DNA of 44,314 nucleotides from Bondarzewia mesenterica (lineage: Eukaryota > Basidiomycota > Agaricomycetes > Russulales > Bondarzewiaceae). The position numbers were made by a program, and so were the translations under genes. Positions within the stretch are counted from its first letter, which is position 1; every line of letters starts with the position of its first letter. Positions 10,916 to 20,100 of the stretch are shown here, piece after piece. The stretch is taken from the NCBI GenBank assembly GCA_004802705.1, contig SGPL01000268.1, positions 1 to 44,314 of the forward strand, given 5' to 3'. Below the pieces are notes generated by a model, which saw only the letters and a program-made list of their open reading frames with translations, ran no database searches and was not told the DNA's origin.

Positions 10916-12119
10916 GTCATGGACAGTCAACACGGGCATGGGCTGCAGACCTGCACTTGGTGCAAATGTGCTTGAATTTGCAATTCTTCCATCCACATCT
11001 ATCGTCCCAGTTCCAAGCGAGGCAAATCTCATTCTCCCTTCCTCGAGTTCTTCCAGCTGGCGCTTTAGATGCTGCAGCCACTGGTCGAGCTCTTGATGAG
11101 GGGAGCAAGACTTGGGAGGTGAAGAGGTCACTGAAATTTCTAGGCTCGGAGAGCTTGAGGTCGTTTTATCGCCTAACCCGACTTCGAACGGCCTTGTCGA
11201 AGTTGAGGACAACATCGGGCCCTGCTGCGGTGAATAGGCCAAGGATGTATCGCTCATAGACTGCGAGCTTGCGTCCACGGTGTGGGTATAGGTAGAGGAC
11301 ACCCTGCTTGTATTTGTCCCAGGCCAGGGCCCAGTCAGGCTGAGACATGATAGAACGCTTGGGTCGCGACCCTCCGGCGGCGATGACCTCGAAGTCTCCA
11401 AGGTGCTTGACCTCATGCGGGTCCCCTTCCAAGGAGAAGTGCGACGTGATGATTTTGTCGAAATCGACGTAGGTATTCCGAATGATGTCGTCCCAGACAG
11501 AGGGCGGGACGTCGGGAAGGTCGGGCTGTGAGGCAATCTCTGCCTTGACAAACTTGACGTCTCGCACGTAATTGGACTTGAGGTCAAGGGTGAGCCTAAG
11601 CTCTGCATCGAGGGAGTCACCTCCACCCTGCCCGAATGCGAACAAAGTGGGGTTGATGGGCCTCTTTGCAACTGCCGGTCTATCATCGGACTCCTCCTCG
11701 TCAGTCCTGGCTCGCTTGAGACCGGGGGTCCGAGCGCGGCCCCCACTGATGGGGGACTCAGAACGGTCCCCGCTGGGCTGAGGTTCGACATCCTCTGGTT
11801 CAGGTTGCCTGCCTCCAAGTTCTCCAACGGCCCTTCTCTCATCATCGACCGCCTCAAGCTGTCCGAAATAGTCATCGTAGGCCAGTCTGCGCTCATCCTC
11901 GCTGATAGGCTGGGCATCTGACGAACCCGAGTCCGGGTTGCTGGAGAGAGTGGCGAGGATTTGGCGTGAGGCTTGTGCTTTCGAGATGCGCGAGCGCCGA
12001 TACTCCTCGACGACGGATTCGCAGGCCCTGGTGACACCGGCAAGGAAAGTGGACTCGCTAGGGCTGGACCCCTGAGTCTGGCTGATGGACGACTGCGTCG
12101 GCGAACCATCATGCGACAT
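10857..12119 (-). pseudogene. Gag-like protein, left copy, two stops
   Basis: The counterpart of the gag frame at 15481-16752 (1263 against 1272 bp, an in-frame size difference). It starts with MSHDGSP. A TAA at 11166-11168 replaces CAA, and a TGA at 10917-10919 replaces CGG. The CCCH-type zinc-finger segment (C-x8-C-x4-C-x3-H followed by a short Cys/His tail) lies after the first stop. The N-terminal two thirds are Ser/Asp/Glu-rich and resemble no enzyme, as expected of a structural nucleocapsid-type protein. Confidence 0.8.
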
Positions 12120-12375
12120 TTGAGTTAAGATGGGAGGAACGACAAAAGTGAATTGCAGTGAGCGCGAGGCGAATGCACCTGGAAATAAGAAAGCGTGAGC
12201 TGCAGGCGTCGCGCGACGCTGTCAAGGTACGGACCTGGCAAGACGGAAGAGAGAGCTGCGGGAGAGCGCCTCCTGAGCCCGTCCTCTATATCTCGCCCCG
12301 ACGTGGGATGAGTCATCACACAGGGGCCATTCGTGGTGAATCCACCACAGCCCCTGAGCAACTCCACGGTGGTCC

Positions 12376-12486
12376 GTGCATTCGTGCGCTGCACTCATCC
12401 CGAGTGCTGCCCGAGGATGCTTCCACCCAGCAAGGGAGGGCTGCCAGCGAGCCATCGCTTTGATAAGCATACGCGGTCGATTAGAC
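12376..12486. repeat. 111-bp direct repeat, middle copy (unit junction)
   Basis: This copy separates the two retroelement units and is shared by both. Matching copies are at 7752-7862 and 17010-17120. It ends at the left arm of the putative crossover site. On its right side, towards the gag gene of the left unit, similarity to the left flank stops at the gtgcattc word. Confidence 0.85.
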
Positions 12487-12525
12487 TTGTGTAAACCTAC
12501 GTTTTAAACCCGACTAATCGGCCGC
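12473..12525. promoter_or_regulatory. Putative recombinase crossover site, middle copy
   Basis: Arms gcggtcgattagac (12473-12486) and gactaatcggccgc (12512-12525) are inverted, with two mismatches. The 25-bp spacer contains taaacctac and ttttaaacc. Arm-to-arm spacing is identical to the left site although single bases differ, so the geometry is conserved. It lies exactly at the junction between the units. Confidence 0.6.
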
Positions 12526-12711
12526 ATGCTCCTTCTGTCGCTGCCAACGGGGTGATAGGTGAACACGGCGACCCCTTTTCGGGGCCGCCTGACGAGCGCG
12601 CGCGTGTATTACCCAAGCGTAAGCCGCAATCCTACGAGAACAGTGACGACCACATAACCCTATCGAGGGTAGGATGGTGGGGTGGGCTGGAGGTGTCTGA
12701 ATCTGTTGGGG

Positions 12712-13719
12712 TCACTGAGGTAGTCTCGCGAGATCCCGCTCAACAATAGTACGCCCATGCACGAGTGCCTGCAAGACGACGGCATTTTTTCGGATGTAGA
12801 TTTTGAACGCCTTCGAGCTCCAGCGGCCTAGAGCCTGAATGCGTTCATCGGGCCATCCGGCAGCAGCGAAGAATGTCGCTCCTCCAGACCTGAGGGAGTG
12901 CCCGGCATAGGTCGTGGGGAAGATGTCATGCAAACGACGGATGAACCAGGAGCGTGTTGGAGGAGAGCCGCACTCGCGCAGCCACAATGCAGGTCGTAGT
13001 CGGAATTTGCGATCACGAGCAGCGAGATACGCTAGAAAGATGGGTACTGGGTCGGATTCAGGATTAGAGGCGATAATGACTGTGCTTCCTTGATAGAATC
13101 GGTCACCCTTGTGATATGGTAAGTGGTAACCAACTGCGCTGTTGTAGACTTGAACAGAGGAGCACTTGATTGTTTTGCGCCAGTCCCTGAGAGCGACTTG
13201 ATCTGGTAGCACAAGTTCTCCAAGCCTATGCAAGGCAAAGAAACCACAGTACAGAATGGCAAGGAATAATATGTCGTCGAAGGTTGGATTAGGAAAATGC
13301 GCCGCGGTGGCAGCGAGGTCTTCGACCGACAAGGGATGCTTTCTGTTTGGAGGGGTCCGGTAGAGTTTTAGGCAACCAGCGAGGGTGCGCGAGACGAGAG
13401 GCGCCGCTCGAACATCACGGACGTGCGGGAAGAAAGGCTGCAAGCGGTTACAAATACCGGACAAGTATGTTGCCACGGAGTCAGGCTGGATATGATGCGA
13501 CATGTACACAATGAAAAAAGAAAGGGTGTCTTCGGTAGGGGTGATGGGAAAAGCATGCAATTTGCAGAAAGTGAGGTAAGATTGGAGATGAGAGTCGTAT
13601 GATGCTTGCGTGGCTTTGCTGAGATCGGAACCAAGAGCGATGGCGCGCTCACGCACCAGGCGCTCGTACGTCCACGGCTGCCTGATCGGCTGCCGAGATG
13701 CATTGCTGGCCTCTAACAT
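12712..13719 (-). CDS. Tyrosine recombinase of YR retroelement (intact frame)
   Basis: A 335-residue open frame with tyrosine-recombinase hallmarks. These are box I (LHRLGELVLP, with the catalytic Arg and following Glu), box II HSLR, and GRWSSKAFKIYI, where the Trp stands at the usual His/Trp position and the final Tyr is the expected nucleophile. The N-terminal part (YDSHLQSYLTFCKLHAFP) fits a SAM-like core-binding domain. In DIRS/Ngaro elements this enzyme inserts the circular DNA copy and replaces the DDE integrase. Its ATG (13717-13719) lies inside an ATGTTAG overlap with the pol stop (13713-13715), so it is probably translated by coupling. All catalytic residues appear present, so this copy could be functional. 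Confidence 0.88.
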   Translation of the reverse strand: MLEASNASRQPIRQPWTYERLVRERAIALGSDLSKATQASYDSHLQSYLTFCKLHAFPITPTEDTLSFFIVYMSHHIQPDSVATYLSGICNRLQPFFPHVRDVRAAPLVSRTLAGCLKLYRTPPNRKHPLSVEDLAATAAHFPNPTFDDILFLAILYCGFFALHRLGELVLPDQVALRDWRKTIKCSSVQVYNSAVGYHLPYHKGDRFYQGSTVIIASNPESDPVPIFLAYLAARDRKFRLRPALWLRECGSPPTRSWFIRRLHDIFPTTYAGHSLRSGGATFFAAAGWPDERIQALGRWSSKAFKIYIRKNAVVLQALVHGRTIVERDLARLPQ

Positions 13720-15539
13720 ACCTCCGCGGCCCCCAGCGCATTCCGAGGGGGTGAAAATGGGGAGATGCGTAGATCAGGTGCATACTGTAGTGCCGTAGAA
13801 ATCAACCCACGAGACAAGGCATCCGCAACCACGTTGTCCTGACCAGCAATATGCAAGACACGCAGGTCAATGCTGTGCTGAATAAGAATCTGGATCGCGA
13901 ATAGAAGGATCTTGTTGTATGCACCACGGGCAGAAAGCGAATCAAAGATTTGAACTGTGTTCAAATTGTCAGTGAAAATAACAAGCCGTTTGGGAGGCCG
14001 CTTTAGCTCTGCTGCAAAAATGAGTGCCGATAGGACTGTAAGTGCTTCATACCAAAAAATGGTCTCCGCACCAAGAGGGGGCGGAGTGAGGGGGCTGAGG
14101 AAGCCTTCCCAATGAAGCGGGCACCAAAAACCCAAACCAAAAGACGATGCGTCAGTGTATATCACCAAATCTGCGTGCTCGACATCCCAATCCTGAGCCT
14201 TTATCACGTAGATGCACGAGGAGCGCTCGAACATAGACGCAAACCAAAGGAGGTCATGCGTGACGTCCTTGTTAATAGTAATCCCCGCGTGCGAGATTGT
14301 CTTCCCTCGCGTCTTGTCCCACGAGGACTGCAGTGCAGGCCGCAGCAACGGAGCAACGTTAAGGCCCCAGTTAGCATAACCAAGCAGACGGAGCCATTCC
14401 ACAAGCTTTCTGCGGCGTTTGGGAGCATCACAGAGGAAGTCCCTAATAGCCGCAATAAGCCTTACTCGCGCGTCGTCCTCGAGAGCGATCGTCATAATTT
14501 GCGCATCGACGTGAAAGCCAATAATCATCAAGGACCGCCCAAACTCCTGCTTCTTCTTTTCGTGCGGGATTCCTAAGAAGTCCCAAAGCTTCAACAGCCG
14601 CACCTGCTTCATGGGATAGAATGCATCATATGGTTCATAACACACAAGCTGAGATCCAGTGTCGTGCCCCAACGTATCGTCAACATAAGCCAAAACTTCC
14701 AGAATCTTGTGGATGTTGATGGCAATCCACAAAACGAGCCCAAAAAATGAACACCAGATGAACCCACCCGCGCGATCACCGAAGTTGTTGCATCTGTCAA
14801 CTTGCCGCTCCCCCCCAACGGTTCCCACCTGCTTGATTTGCCACAGAGGGTGAATAGGGAGCCGCCTATATGCCTGCGACACATCTGACTTAAACAGCCA
14901 GATAGGTGCATCTCCCACCTGCGAGCGAGCTGCAAGCAGGTTGCGTGCTAGATCCTGCACGTTATCCAGCCGGATTCCGACGGCGTCCCGGTCGATCAGT
15001 GAGTTGAGCGAGTAAGATCCGGCTGAATGGTCGACGACCATGCGAAAGGAATCTGTATGCGGTTTCGGCACAGCGTGGATCGGCATGCTGTACATGCCCG
15101 GCAAGAGGTCCTTAAAGGGTGCAGAAAATCTCCCCAGCCTCTCCTCTTCAGCACACTGCTGCTTGACAAACGCTAACCCTTCTGGCGTGAAGTTGTCATG
15201 TGATTCATCCCAAGTATCAGGATATGGTGTGCTGGGACCTTCAGCGCAGGGCCAAAAGCCAACACGGAGCCCTCGAACCACCGACTGCACAAACTTCGGA
15301 TTTGGATGGTCTCTGAGCAGCCACTCGAAACGATCCACATTAATCGGTGTGACAATCTTGAAAAGATCGGGATGCTGTTGGATCGTCCGCTGGGCAATAG
15401 CATCCCGCACGAAGTCCTGAGGCACAGACGGCAACGGTGCCGCTGTTTCAGTGGCCGTTGCTGATGGTGTGACCGACAAGTTATCTTTTGACCAGAGAAA
15501 GCCCCGAAGATACCGCGGAGCCTTCCTTAGCTGCGGCAT
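13713..15539 (-). CDS. Reverse transcriptase-RNase H polyprotein (open frame)
   Basis: About 608 residues. The reverse transcriptase palm is shown by FRMVVDHSAGSYSLN, LFKSDVSQAYRRLP and the LAYVDDTLGHD catalytic box. A connection and RNase H domain follows, with VIYTDASSFGLGFW, EALTVLSAL, VIFTDNLNTVQ and a final QDNVVADALSRG. No protease or integrase domain is seen. The frame is +1 relative to gag and overlaps its last 59 bases if the ATG at 15537-15539 is used. That ATG is ACG in the left copy, so frameshifting from gag or another start is possible. The same frame stays open upstream through gag to 16550, which I regard as a compositional side effect. No stop codon interrupts the RT-RNase H. 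Confidence 0.88.
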   Translation of the reverse strand: MPQLRKAPRYLRGFLWSKDNLSVTPSATATETAAPLPSVPQDFVRDAIAQRTIQQHPDLFKIVTPINVDRFEWLLRDHPNPKFVQSVVRGLRVGFWPCAEGPSTPYPDTWDESHDNFTPEGLAFVKQQCAEEERLGRFSAPFKDLLPGMYSMPIHAVPKPHTDSFRMVVDHSAGSYSLNSLIDRDAVGIRLDNVQDLARNLLAARSQVGDAPIWLFKSDVSQAYRRLPIHPLWQIKQVGTVGGERQVDRCNNFGDRAGGFIWCSFFGLVLWIAINIHKILEVLAYVDDTLGHDTGSQLVCYEPYDAFYPMKQVRLLKLWDFLGIPHEKKKQEFGRSLMIIGFHVDAQIMTIALEDDARVRLIAAIRDFLCDAPKRRRKLVEWLRLLGYANWGLNVAPLLRPALQSSWDKTRGKTISHAGITINKDVTHDLLWFASMFERSSCIYVIKAQDWDVEHADLVIYTDASSFGLGFWCPLHWEGFLSPLTPPPLGAETIFWYEALTVLSALIFAAELKRPPKRLVIFTDNLNTVQIFDSLSARGAYNKILLFAIQILIQHSIDLRVLHIAGQDNVVADALSRGLISTALQYAPDLRISPFSPPRNALGAAEVC

Positions 15540-16752
15540 GCCGTGGACAGTCAATGCGGGCATGGGCTGCAGACCTGCACTCAGTGCAGATGTGCTTGAA
15601 TTTGCAATTCTTCCATCCACATCTACCGTCCCAATTCCAGGCGAGGCAAATCTCGTTCTCCCTTCCTCGAGCTCTTCCAGCTGGCGCTTTAGATGCTGCA
15701 GCCGCCGGTCGAGCTCTTGACGAGGGGAGCAAGACTTGGGAGGTGAAGAGGTCACTGAAATTTGCGGGCTCAGAGAGTTTGAGGTCGTTTTGTCGCCNNA
15801 CCCGACTNCGAACGGCCTTGTCNAAGTTGAGGACNACATCGGGNCCTGCTGCNGTGAATAGNCCAAGGATGTATCGCTCATAGACTGCNAGCTNGCGTCC
15901 ACGGTGNGGGTANAGGTAGAGGACACCCTGCTTGTANTTGTCCCAGGCCAGNGCCCAGTCNGGCTGAGANNTGATNGAACGCTTGGGTCGCGACCCTNCG
16001 GCGGNNATGACCTCNAAGTCTCCAAGGTGCTTGANCTCNTGCNGGTCCCCTTCCAAGNAGAAGTGNGACGTGATNATTTTGTCGAAATCNANGTAGGTAT
16101 TNCGAATGATGTCNTCCCAGACAGAGGGCNGGANGTCGGGAAGGTCGGGCTGTGAGGCAATTTTTGCCTTGACAAACTTGACGTCCCACACGTAATTAGA
16201 TTTGAGGTCAAGGGTGAGCCTAAGCTCTGCATCAAGGGAGTCACCTCCACTCTGCCCGAATGCGAACAAGGTGGGTTTGATGGGCTTCTTTGAAATTGCC
16301 GGTCTATCTTCGGACTCCTTAGACTTCTCATTATCAGTCCTGGCCCGCTTGAGACTGGGGGTGCGAGCACAGCCCCCACTGATGGAGGACTCAAAAGAGT
16401 CCCCGCTGGGCTGAGGTTTGATATCCTCCGGTTCAGGTTGCCTGTCTCTAGGTTGTCCAATGGCCCTTCTTCCATCATCGATTGCCTCAAGCTGCCTAAA
16501 ATAGTCATCGTAGGCCAGTCCGTGCTCATCCTCGCTAATAGGCTGGGCATCTGACGAACCCGAGTCTGGGTTGCTGGAGAGCGTGGTGAGGATTTGGTAT
16601 GAGGCTTGTGCTTTCAAAATGCGTGAGCACCGATACTCCTCGATGATGGACTCGCAGGCCCTGGCAACACTGGCAAGGAAAGTGGACTCGCTGGAGCTGG
16701 ACCCCTGAGTCTGGCTGATGGATGAGTGCATCGGCGAACCATCATGCGACAT
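15481..16752 (-). CDS. Gag-like protein with CCCH-type zinc finger
   Basis: A 423-residue frame starting MSHDGSP and rich in Ser, Asp and Glu in the first 170 residues, with a downstream helical-looking part. Near the C-terminus is a C-x8-C-x4-C-x3-H finger (CLAWNWDGRCGWKNCKFKH) followed by CTEC and a further His/Cys pair. A Cys/His finger near the end is usual for nucleocapsid proteins, but the CCCH spacing differs from the classical CCHC knuckle. The part at about 15798-16134 contains roughly forty single N bases, so many codons are undefined. The stop (15481-15483) overlaps the putative start of pol. Confidence 0.8.
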   Translation of the reverse strand: MSHDGSPMHSSISQTQGSSSSESTFLASVARACESIIEEYRCSRILKAQASYQILTTLSSNPDSGSSDAQPISEDEHGLAYDDYFRQLEAIDDGRRAIGQPRDRQPEPEDIKPQPSGDSFESSISGGCARTPSLKRARTDNEKSKESEDRPAISKKPIKPTLFAFGQSGGDSLDAELRLTLDLKSNYVWDVKFVKAKIASQPDLPDXXPSVWXDIIXNTYXDFDKXITXHFXLEGDXXEXKHLGDXEVXXAXGSRPKRXIXSQXDWXLAWDXYKQGVLYXYXHRGRXXAVYERYILXLFXAAXPDXVLNXDKAVXSRXXRQNDLKLSEPANFSDLFTSQVLLPSSRARPAAAASKAPAGRARGRENEICLAWNWDGRCGWKNCKFKHICTECRSAAHARIDCPRHAAAKEGSAVSSGLSLVKR

Positions 16753-17009
16753 TTGAGTTGAGATGGGAGGAACGACAAAATGTGAATTGCGATGAGCACG
16801 AGGCTAATACACCTAGAAACAAGAAAGCATGAGCTGCATGCGTCGCATGACGCTGTCAAGGTATAGACCTGGCAAGACAGAAGAGAGAGCTACGGGAGAG
16901 TGTCTCCTGAACCCGTTCTCTATATCTCGCCCTGACGTGGGATGAGTCATCGCACAGGGGCCATTTGTGGTGGGTCCACCACAGCCCCTGAGCAACTCCA
17001 CGGTGGTCT

Positions 17010-17120
17010 ATGCATTCGTGCGCTGCACTCATCCTGGGCGCTGCCTGAGGACGCTTCCGCCCAGCAAGAGAGGGCTGCCAGCAAGCCATCGCTTTGATCA
17101 GCGTGCACGATCGATTAGAC
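17010..17120. repeat. 111-bp direct repeat, right copy, cut at the array edge
   Basis: It matches the other two copies up to gattagac at 17120 and then changes abruptly to AT-rich Helitron coding sequence. The spacer and right arm of the crossover site are missing. The boundary therefore coincides with the inner edge of the left arm, where a recombinase would cut. A chance deletion endpoint cannot be excluded from one junction. Confidence 0.85.
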
Positions 17121-20100
17121 AACAAAGTTGCATCTGCACTTGAGTGGTTGAAATTGAACCATGAAGATTATGCTGATTTAGAAATATCACAAGAGAATTT
17201 GAATTCATACAAAGATAATGAACCTACAGTAGCATGTTTATATTATTCAAATCAAGGACATAATAAAGAATTAGAATCTGTAGCAAAATATGAAGCTGAT
17301 GAAGAAGAAGGTGTAGATGATGGTGAATGTCCTTTTATTGTACATGGATTGATAGGTGATAAAGTAACAAATTCATCAACAAAAGTTTTGAAAACATTAG
17401 CATTGCAACATTTAACTCAAGGTGGTAAAATTTTAGGTATAGGTCATACTGAAATGCCTGAATCAATTTATTACAATTTACAACTATATCCTCAAATATT
17501 CCCTTGGTTGTTTCCTTATGATTTAGGTGGTTTAGGAAATTCTAAAATATCATTAAATATCTCAAAAAGTGCTCAAAAGAAACAGCTACTTATGTATCAT
17601 GATAAATGATTTCAACTTGAGCTTTTGTTTCCTTTGACAGCATTCAATCATGAACAGATCAAAAATTCTACAACTAGTGGGTACCTTCTTGCAAATAAAA
17701 AAGTATTTCCTAATATTGTAAATAGACTAATGAATATAAATCAAGAGATACTAACAAATTTGATAGATAGGTTGAAGGCAGGTGAAAATGTAAAGGCTTC
17801 AACTAATGAAGAAAAAGCTTGCTTTCAAATTCTCAATGATATTGATCATATAGCTGGACATGTTGATGGATCACAAACACAAAAAAAATACATGTGTAAT
17901 GAAATATGGGCTTTGACAGCATATCTTGGTGCTCCTTCATGGTTTATTACATTTGCACCAGCTGATAATAAACATCTAATATCATTATACTATGCAGATA
18001 TAGGAGAAATCTTTAAACCAAATTAAAAAATTTCAGACAGTGATCGCTACAAATTGATTGCAAATAATCTAGTTGCTGGAGCATAATATTTCAAACTGAT
18101 TGTTGATGCCTTTATAACACATATCTTAGGAGTGAATACAAAACATTCAGGCATGTATGGTGATACATCAGGTTATTATAGCACTGTTGAGCAACAAGGA
18201 AGATTGACTTTACATTTGCACATGCTTTTATGGATAAAAAACTCATTTACTNCACAAGAAATTAGAGATCGCTTNTTGCAATCAGACTCAGATTTTCAAA
18301 AGNNNATGATTNAATATCTNGAAGGGGTGTACATNAAGNNGAGTTTTTGACAGGAANAATNGAGAATGTGAAAGAAAAANNTGNNATAAAANAAAATAAA
18401 AATNCANANCAATTGAAAGCAACAGAATGNCTTCCACAAGCCATACCATTAAAATGNNATGATTNTNCTTGTGGTNATTGTGAATCTTGTGAAAGAAATN
18501 AAATATGGTGGTCTGAATANAANGAAGATNTNGATGAACTTTTTTATTTCAATCAAATGTTCATGATTGCAATAAAAGNCNTGGTTGNATTGGAGNAGTT
18601 TNTAAAGCAAGATTTCCTCGTGAGANTCATCNATNTTCAANAATTGATATGGANACAGNATATATTCAAATGAAGAAAGGTGAAGCTTGGNTGAATACNT
18701 TCACTCCTTGGTTGACTTATTTATTGCGATGNAACACTGATNTNACAAGCTTATTATNTGNTNCAGCNATTAAGGCTGTAATTGCATATGTAGCTGATTA
18801 NATNGTCAAAACACNATTNAAAACACANGTTATCTTTGAAACAATNAAGGCNATTTTTGAANGNAATACANAANTNATNAATNGAANTTTAGANNAAAAN
18901 GAAAANGCNCGAAANTTANTNATTNAANTNGTNAATGCATTNTCTATAAAAGCAGANACTNGAGGACCAATGGNATCATTNTATNTNTTAGGACATCNTG
19001 ATCATTACACNAACTTTGAATTTNANCCATTTTATTGGANAAACTTTGTNANAAAAGTAGCACAAGATTGTGNAGACNTTGATGATGAAAANTATGAAGA
19101 AAAGGTNGTAATAGGTCNTAATAATGANACTTACATTGATATTTCAATGGTNTCTGATTATATATATNNTNNTGAAATNTATAATNATATNAACTTATAT
19201 GATTGGATGNGATTGACAAATAANNTNAAAANTANAAGTAANAAANAGAAAATTAGTCAAAANTTTATTGAACCACATCCACAAAAAGANACTCATAAAN
19301 NAGTNCTTCANTCTGAAAGTCAAAGNAAAGTGCTAAATTTTGTAGGTGGNACATTNCCTAGACGTGATCAAGGNAGCAGAGAAGANTATTNNAAAANAAT
19401 NNTAACATTNTTCAANCCATGGNGATTAGNTACTGATTTNAAAATAGCAAAGGACANATNGAATAAANNGTTTGAATCTCATGNATTTACAGATAGACAA
19501 GAAGAAATCATGAAATTCATGCATNTNAAATATNANTGTAATGNTNCANGTNATGATTTTTCTTCACAAAGAAAAAAAGAANTCTAAAAATNNATTTCTT
19601 TTCANTTTTNCTGAGGAACAAATNAATNNTTTNGATCNAGAANATGANATTCATGAAACTTTANATGNGAATGNNATGGACTTTGNACAAAAACAATTNA
19701 ANGATGAATGGGANGANTTAANCAAGCGAGCTATNAATNGTTTANATCAAATGAATGTCATAGGTTCTGTATTGAGATCATGTNGATGGCTTGATAAAAT
19801 ACTTGACTTNAACANNACAAATGTNNNAAAGAANAATTNATTGTATANTNNAAATGAGCATACANCAAATGAATNGAAACANNTATTGAGTNNNAANTGA
19901 GATCAAGTNATTGCAAATCGTGAAGAANAAGCNGCTAAGGTNCCTTCAAGGNTTAAGNGCAANGCTTTANTATTGAATTTGAATCCAAATGAGGTGANAA
20001 TTATAGATAAAGCNTATTTNACNCATTCTTTTAANGCANAATCTAATGATAAACAAAAAANTNATAGANAANACAGTCATNCANTTNAAGTTGAATANTN

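Larger units (their letters stand above)
7752..17120 (-). mobile_element. Tandem pair of Ngaro/DIRS-like tyrosine-recombinase retroelements
   Basis: Two complete units lie head to tail on the minus strand. The right unit is 12487-17120 (4634 bp) and the left unit is 7863-12486 (4624 bp). Each reads Gag, then RT-RNase H, then tyrosine recombinase, and has no integrase, as known for DIRS/Ngaro elements. Copies of one 111-bp sequence lie at 7752-7862, 12376-12486 and 17010-17120, so the array is repeat-unit-repeat-unit-repeat. The left edge of similarity is about 7752. The right edge is exactly 17120, where AT-rich Helitron sequence begins. Tandem arrays are expected if circular intermediates recombine into an existing copy. 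The subgroup (Ngaro or another YR retroelement) was not settled. Confidence 0.9.

Noticed and set aside
13713..16550. Single 945-codon open frame read as a Gag-Pol fusion
   Set aside because: Its first third overlaps the real gag in another frame and gives a Ser/Pro-rich nonsense peptide. The RT-RNase H part is genuine; the rest is likely a low-stop compositional shadow.
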